This document shows, in pieces, positions 61,750-64,000 of a DNA stretch of 64,000 bases (its first letter is position 1; the number at the start of each line of letters is the position of its first letter). A model generated the notes under the pieces. It was not told the origin of the DNA, did not search any database, and worked only from the letters and a program-made list of their open reading frames with translations. Source of the DNA: Candidatus Copromonas faecavium (nom. illeg.) (GTDB lineage Bacteria > Bacillota > Clostridia > Lachnospirales > Lachnospiraceae); the NCBI GenBank assembly GCA_018712915.1, contig DVGC01000038.1, positions 1 through 64,000 of the forward strand, in the 5' to 3' direction. Both the position numbers and the translations under genes were made by a program.

Positions 61750-63780
61750 TTAAATTTCTCCTTTCTCCTGCATCGCGTCGATAATGGCCTTTACTTTCTC
61801 TTTGGCCTCGTCCACAGTCGTATCCGCAAGCTGGGCGCCTGCAATGGTTCTGTGGCCGCCTCCGCCCAGTTTCTCCATCATGACCTGAACATTGATCTCG
61901 TCGATGGAACGGGCGCTCAGATAAATTTTGTCATTATAGGGCGTCATAACAATGGACGCCTTGATTCCGATAATATCCAGAAGCTCATTGGCCGCCTGGG
62001 CCCCCACAACCGTCGGGCTTTCCACACCCTCCGACGGGCAGACGCTGATGGCAAATGCTCCTTTATAAACCTCGGCCTGACGCACAGCCTCGGCCCTTGC
62101 TTTATAATCCTCCATTTTGTCGCGGAACAGTTTTCTCACTCTAGTGACATCCGCTCCGTTTCGTCTCAAAAACGCCGCCGCCTCAAAGGTGCGGACACCG
62201 GCCTGATTGGTAAAATTGTTGGTGTCAATCACAATTCCCGCATACATGGCGTCTGCCTCCAGGGATTTGATCCGGATGCTGTCTGCCACATACTGAAGAA
62301 TCTCCGCCACCAGCTCACAGGCAGAAGAAGCATAGGGCTCCACATAAGACAGGGTCGCATTCTGAATAATTTCGCTGGACTGGCGGTGATGGTCGATAAC
62401 GATAATCGTCTTTACCAGCTTTAAAAGCTCCGGCTCTTCCGTATAGCTGGGACGGTTTACATCCACAACCACAAGAGCCGTATTGGCATCCACCAGCTCG
62501 GCCGCCTCTTTTCCGGTCAGGAACAAATCATCGGGATAATCGCTGCTGTCGTCAAACCGTTCCTTCATGGGCCGTACCGACGAAGTCACATCATTGATTA
62601 CAATGCTTGCCTTTTTATTCAGCGCCGCCGCAATCCGGTATACGCCGATTGCAGAACCAAATGAATCAATATCGCCGATTTTATGCCCCATAATCAGCAA
62701 ACGGTCTTTCGTTTCCAGAAGCTCTCTCAGCGCATGTGCCTTTACCCTGGCCTTCACGCGGGTCGTCTTCTCCAGCTGCTGAGATTTGCCGCCGTAATAC
62801 TGGATCTTTTCACCATTCTTGACGACAGCCTGATCGCCGCCGCGTCCAAGGGCCATATCAATGGCTGTCCGGGCAAATTCGTAATTCTGAATATAGGTTT
62901 CCCCATTCATTCCGATGCCGATACTTAAGGTCACCGCCATCTCGTTTCCGATATTGACGGTTTTCACATCTTCCAGAAGGTTAAACCGTTCCTCTTCCAG
63001 CCTAGGCATATATTTCTGCTTAATGACAAAGAAATATTTATCCTTTTCCAGCTTTTTTACGATTCCGCTCAAAGCCGCAACGTATTTGTTGATTTTCCGG
63101 TCAATCAGCGCAACCAGCAGGGAACGCCGCACTTCCTCTACACTCTCCAACGCTTCATCATAATTGTCCAGATAGATCAGTCCTGCCACCAGTTTCTGAT
63201 CTGTAATCGCCTTCATGTAGCTGTAGAGTTCCGTCTCGTCATAAAAATATACGGCCAGAAGCTGTTTGGCTTCTGTTCCGGTCTTAACATCCTCCGGGCG
63301 AATCTCAACCTTCTTCAGACTGATTTTATATCTGGATTCTCCATAGGAAGCATGAACTTCCAGGCTGTGCTCCATTTCTGCCAGAGCTTCCGGCGTAATC
63401 TCTTTAAACAGAATCGTCAGATTCTTTCTGGCACTTTTCTCATCCTTTAAAATCGCTGCCATAGCCCGGTTGGTCCACAGGAACCGTCCGTCCATATCCG
63501 CGACTCCGTAAGGCAGTTCCATTGAGGAAAGAAGCTGTTTCTGGCTTTCATTGTAAGAGGATGCGAAAGCAACCATTTCTCCCATTGCCCGCTTCTTTCC
63601 AAGCCAGAGGGCAAACCAGGCTCCAATCAGGTACAGAACCGTAAACCCCAGCATCACCATTCCCGCCTGTCTGGATACAAGCCGGACCGCGATATTGGCG
63701 AAAATCACCAGCACCGATAGAAATACCGGCCACTGCATATAATTCAATAACGCATTGCGTACCTTTTTATCCTCTTTCAT
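61750..63780 (-). CDS. gdpP: Cyclic-di-AMP phosphodiesterase GdpP
   Basis: Membrane-bound c-di-AMP hydrolase of 676 aa. Two TM helices (about 12-60) are followed by a PAS-like domain (about 75-160), a degenerate GGDEF domain (about 175-310), then DHH and DHHA1 domains: [33 protein letters not shown] and [11 protein letters not shown]. It lowers c-di-AMP, which controls osmolyte and cell-wall homeostasis. One base separates its stop from the rplI start region. Confidence 0.96.
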   Translation of the reverse strand: MKEDKKVRNALLNYMQWPVFLSVLVIFANIAVRLVSRQAGMVMLGFTVLYLIGAWFALWLGKKRAMGEMVAFASSYNESQKQLLSSMELPYGVADMDGRFLWTNRAMAAILKDEKSARKNLTILFKEITPEALAEMEHSLEVHASYGESRYKISLKKVEIRPEDVKTGTEAKQLLAVYFYDETELYSYMKAITDQKLVAGLIYLDNYDEALESVEEVRRSLLVALIDRKINKYVAALSGIVKKLEKDKYFFVIKQKYMPRLEEERFNLLEDVKTVNIGNEMAVTLSIGIGMNGETYIQNYEFARTAIDMALGRGGDQAVVKNGEKIQYYGGKSQQLEKTTRVKARVKAHALRELLETKDRLLIMGHKIGDIDSFGSAIGVYRIAAALNKKASIVINDVTSSVRPMKERFDDSSDYPDDLFLTGKEAAELVDANTALVVVDVNRPSYTEEPELLKLVKTIIVIDHHRQSSEIIQNATLSYVEPYASSACELVAEILQYVADSIRIKSLEADAMYAGIVIDTNNFTNQAGVRTFEAAAFLRRNGADVTRVRKLFRDKMEDYKARAEAVRQAEVYKGAFAISVCPSEGVESPTVVGAQAANELLDIIGIKASIVMTPYNDKIYLSARSIDEINVQVMMEKLGGGGHRTIAGAQLADTTVDEAKEKVKAIIDAMQEKGEI

Positions 63781-64000
63781 TGCTCACTCCTGTCAGCCTT
63801 CCGGCTCCCCTCTGGGCAAATCTTCCTACATTCCCGAATCATCTTCCGCCGCCTGCAGACAGCGTTCACCGCGCACCTGCACAGACAGGCTCCCGCAGCC
63901 AATCCCGCTTATGACAGCACGGTCTGAGCCTTCAATCGGCATTCGCCATCCGCTGTTCACCGTATAAATCAGGCTCTCGCCGGCTTACTTTCGCCGCGAT
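63781..64000. other. Right edge of the window; no gene firmly identified
   Basis: No long frame crosses this edge. On the minus strand a GTG at 63958-63960 opens a 44-codon frame ending at TAG 63826-63828 (peptide with SGWRMPIEGSDRAVISGIGC). It has no good ribosome binding site and I do not recognise it. The other minus frames end at TGA or TAA within the last 70 bp, so the tail of an upstream gene may be included but cannot be told apart. Confidence 0.3.

Noticed and set aside
63826-63960. Small minus-strand gene at the right edge
   Set aside because: No convincing ribosome binding site or recognisable family, and upstream sequence is cut by the window; mentioned only in the edge entry.

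Overview
The window reads as chromosomal DNA of a spore-forming, Gram-positive, anaerobic member of the Clostridia, most likely a Lachnospiraceae (Clostridium cluster XIVa) species. The evidence is a yabP-yabQ-divIC-spoIIE-tilS-hpt-ftsH sporulation and housekeeping block with spoVT and spoVG nearby, plus glgC/glgD, mecA, a 2[4Fe-4S] ferredoxin, Opp-type peptide uptake and an FMN-riboswitch-controlled RibU. Almost all genes lie on the minus strand. The only plus-strand islands are asnS with a yhaO/yhaN-like pair (30.8-35.3 kb), mecA (56.1 kb), a ferredoxin (57.5 kb) and a PfkB-family kinase (58.0 kb). No phage, IS element or CRISPR array was seen.

Layout. 0-0.2 kb: a cut tRNA (probably Phe) and tRNA-Tyr. 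0.2-2.3: GH13 amylase. 2.7-11.4: ftsH, hpt, tilS, a short soluble SpoIIE, divIC, yabQ, yabP, rqcP, hup, mazG, spoVT. 11.5-15.7: a GT2 glycosyltransferase fused to a MarR-like domain, spoVG, glgD, glgC. 16-30.6: a catabolic region with an amidohydrolase, oppFDCBA, AbgA-like M20, a beta-lactamase-fold hydrolase, a CapA-like protein, an M20 peptidase and an AbgB-like M20. 30.8-35.3: asnS, yhaO, yhaN. 35.5-41.7: siroheme reductase, trmL, aminotransferase, Lrp regulator, AIR-synthase-like protein, VanW protein and a 37-aa membrane peptide. 41.7-46.2: exonuclease, B12-type radical SAM protein, dCMP deaminase, Sua5. 46.5-48.2: FMN riboswitch, ribU, creatininase-family amidase. 48.4-53.0: glutamate-carboxypeptidase-like M20, EamA transporter, CwlD-like amidase, GH18 spore-type hydrolase. 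53.4-55.7: a 98-aa protein, a degenerate ParA-like protein and a Ser/Thr kinase fused to a second degenerate P-loop domain. 56-59.1: mecA, a DUF1858 gene with an in-frame UGA, ferredoxin, PfkB kinase. 59.2-63.8: MerR-like gene, dnaB, rplI, gdpP.

Highlights. (1) At 57.1 kb a DUF1858/hybrid-cluster-associated gene has UGA exactly where the second Cys of its CxxC should be. The frame stays family-like after it and a hairpin follows, so it is a selenoprotein candidate (CxxU). (2) A kinase/degenerate-ParA module of unknown function sits at 53.4-55.7 kb. (3) A creatininase-family amidase appears to share the FMN-riboswitch transcript of ribU, suggesting flavin salvage or breakdown. (4) A glycosyltransferase carries a MarR-like winged helix. 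(5) Several unusual non-coding repeats occur: a hairpin-rich dispersed element, an exact 67-bp-period repeat derived from the 3' end of a radical SAM gene, and a 26-bp-period polypyrimidine array. No databases or folding programs were available. Family calls rest on recognisable motifs and gene order, and promoters and hairpins were read by eye.
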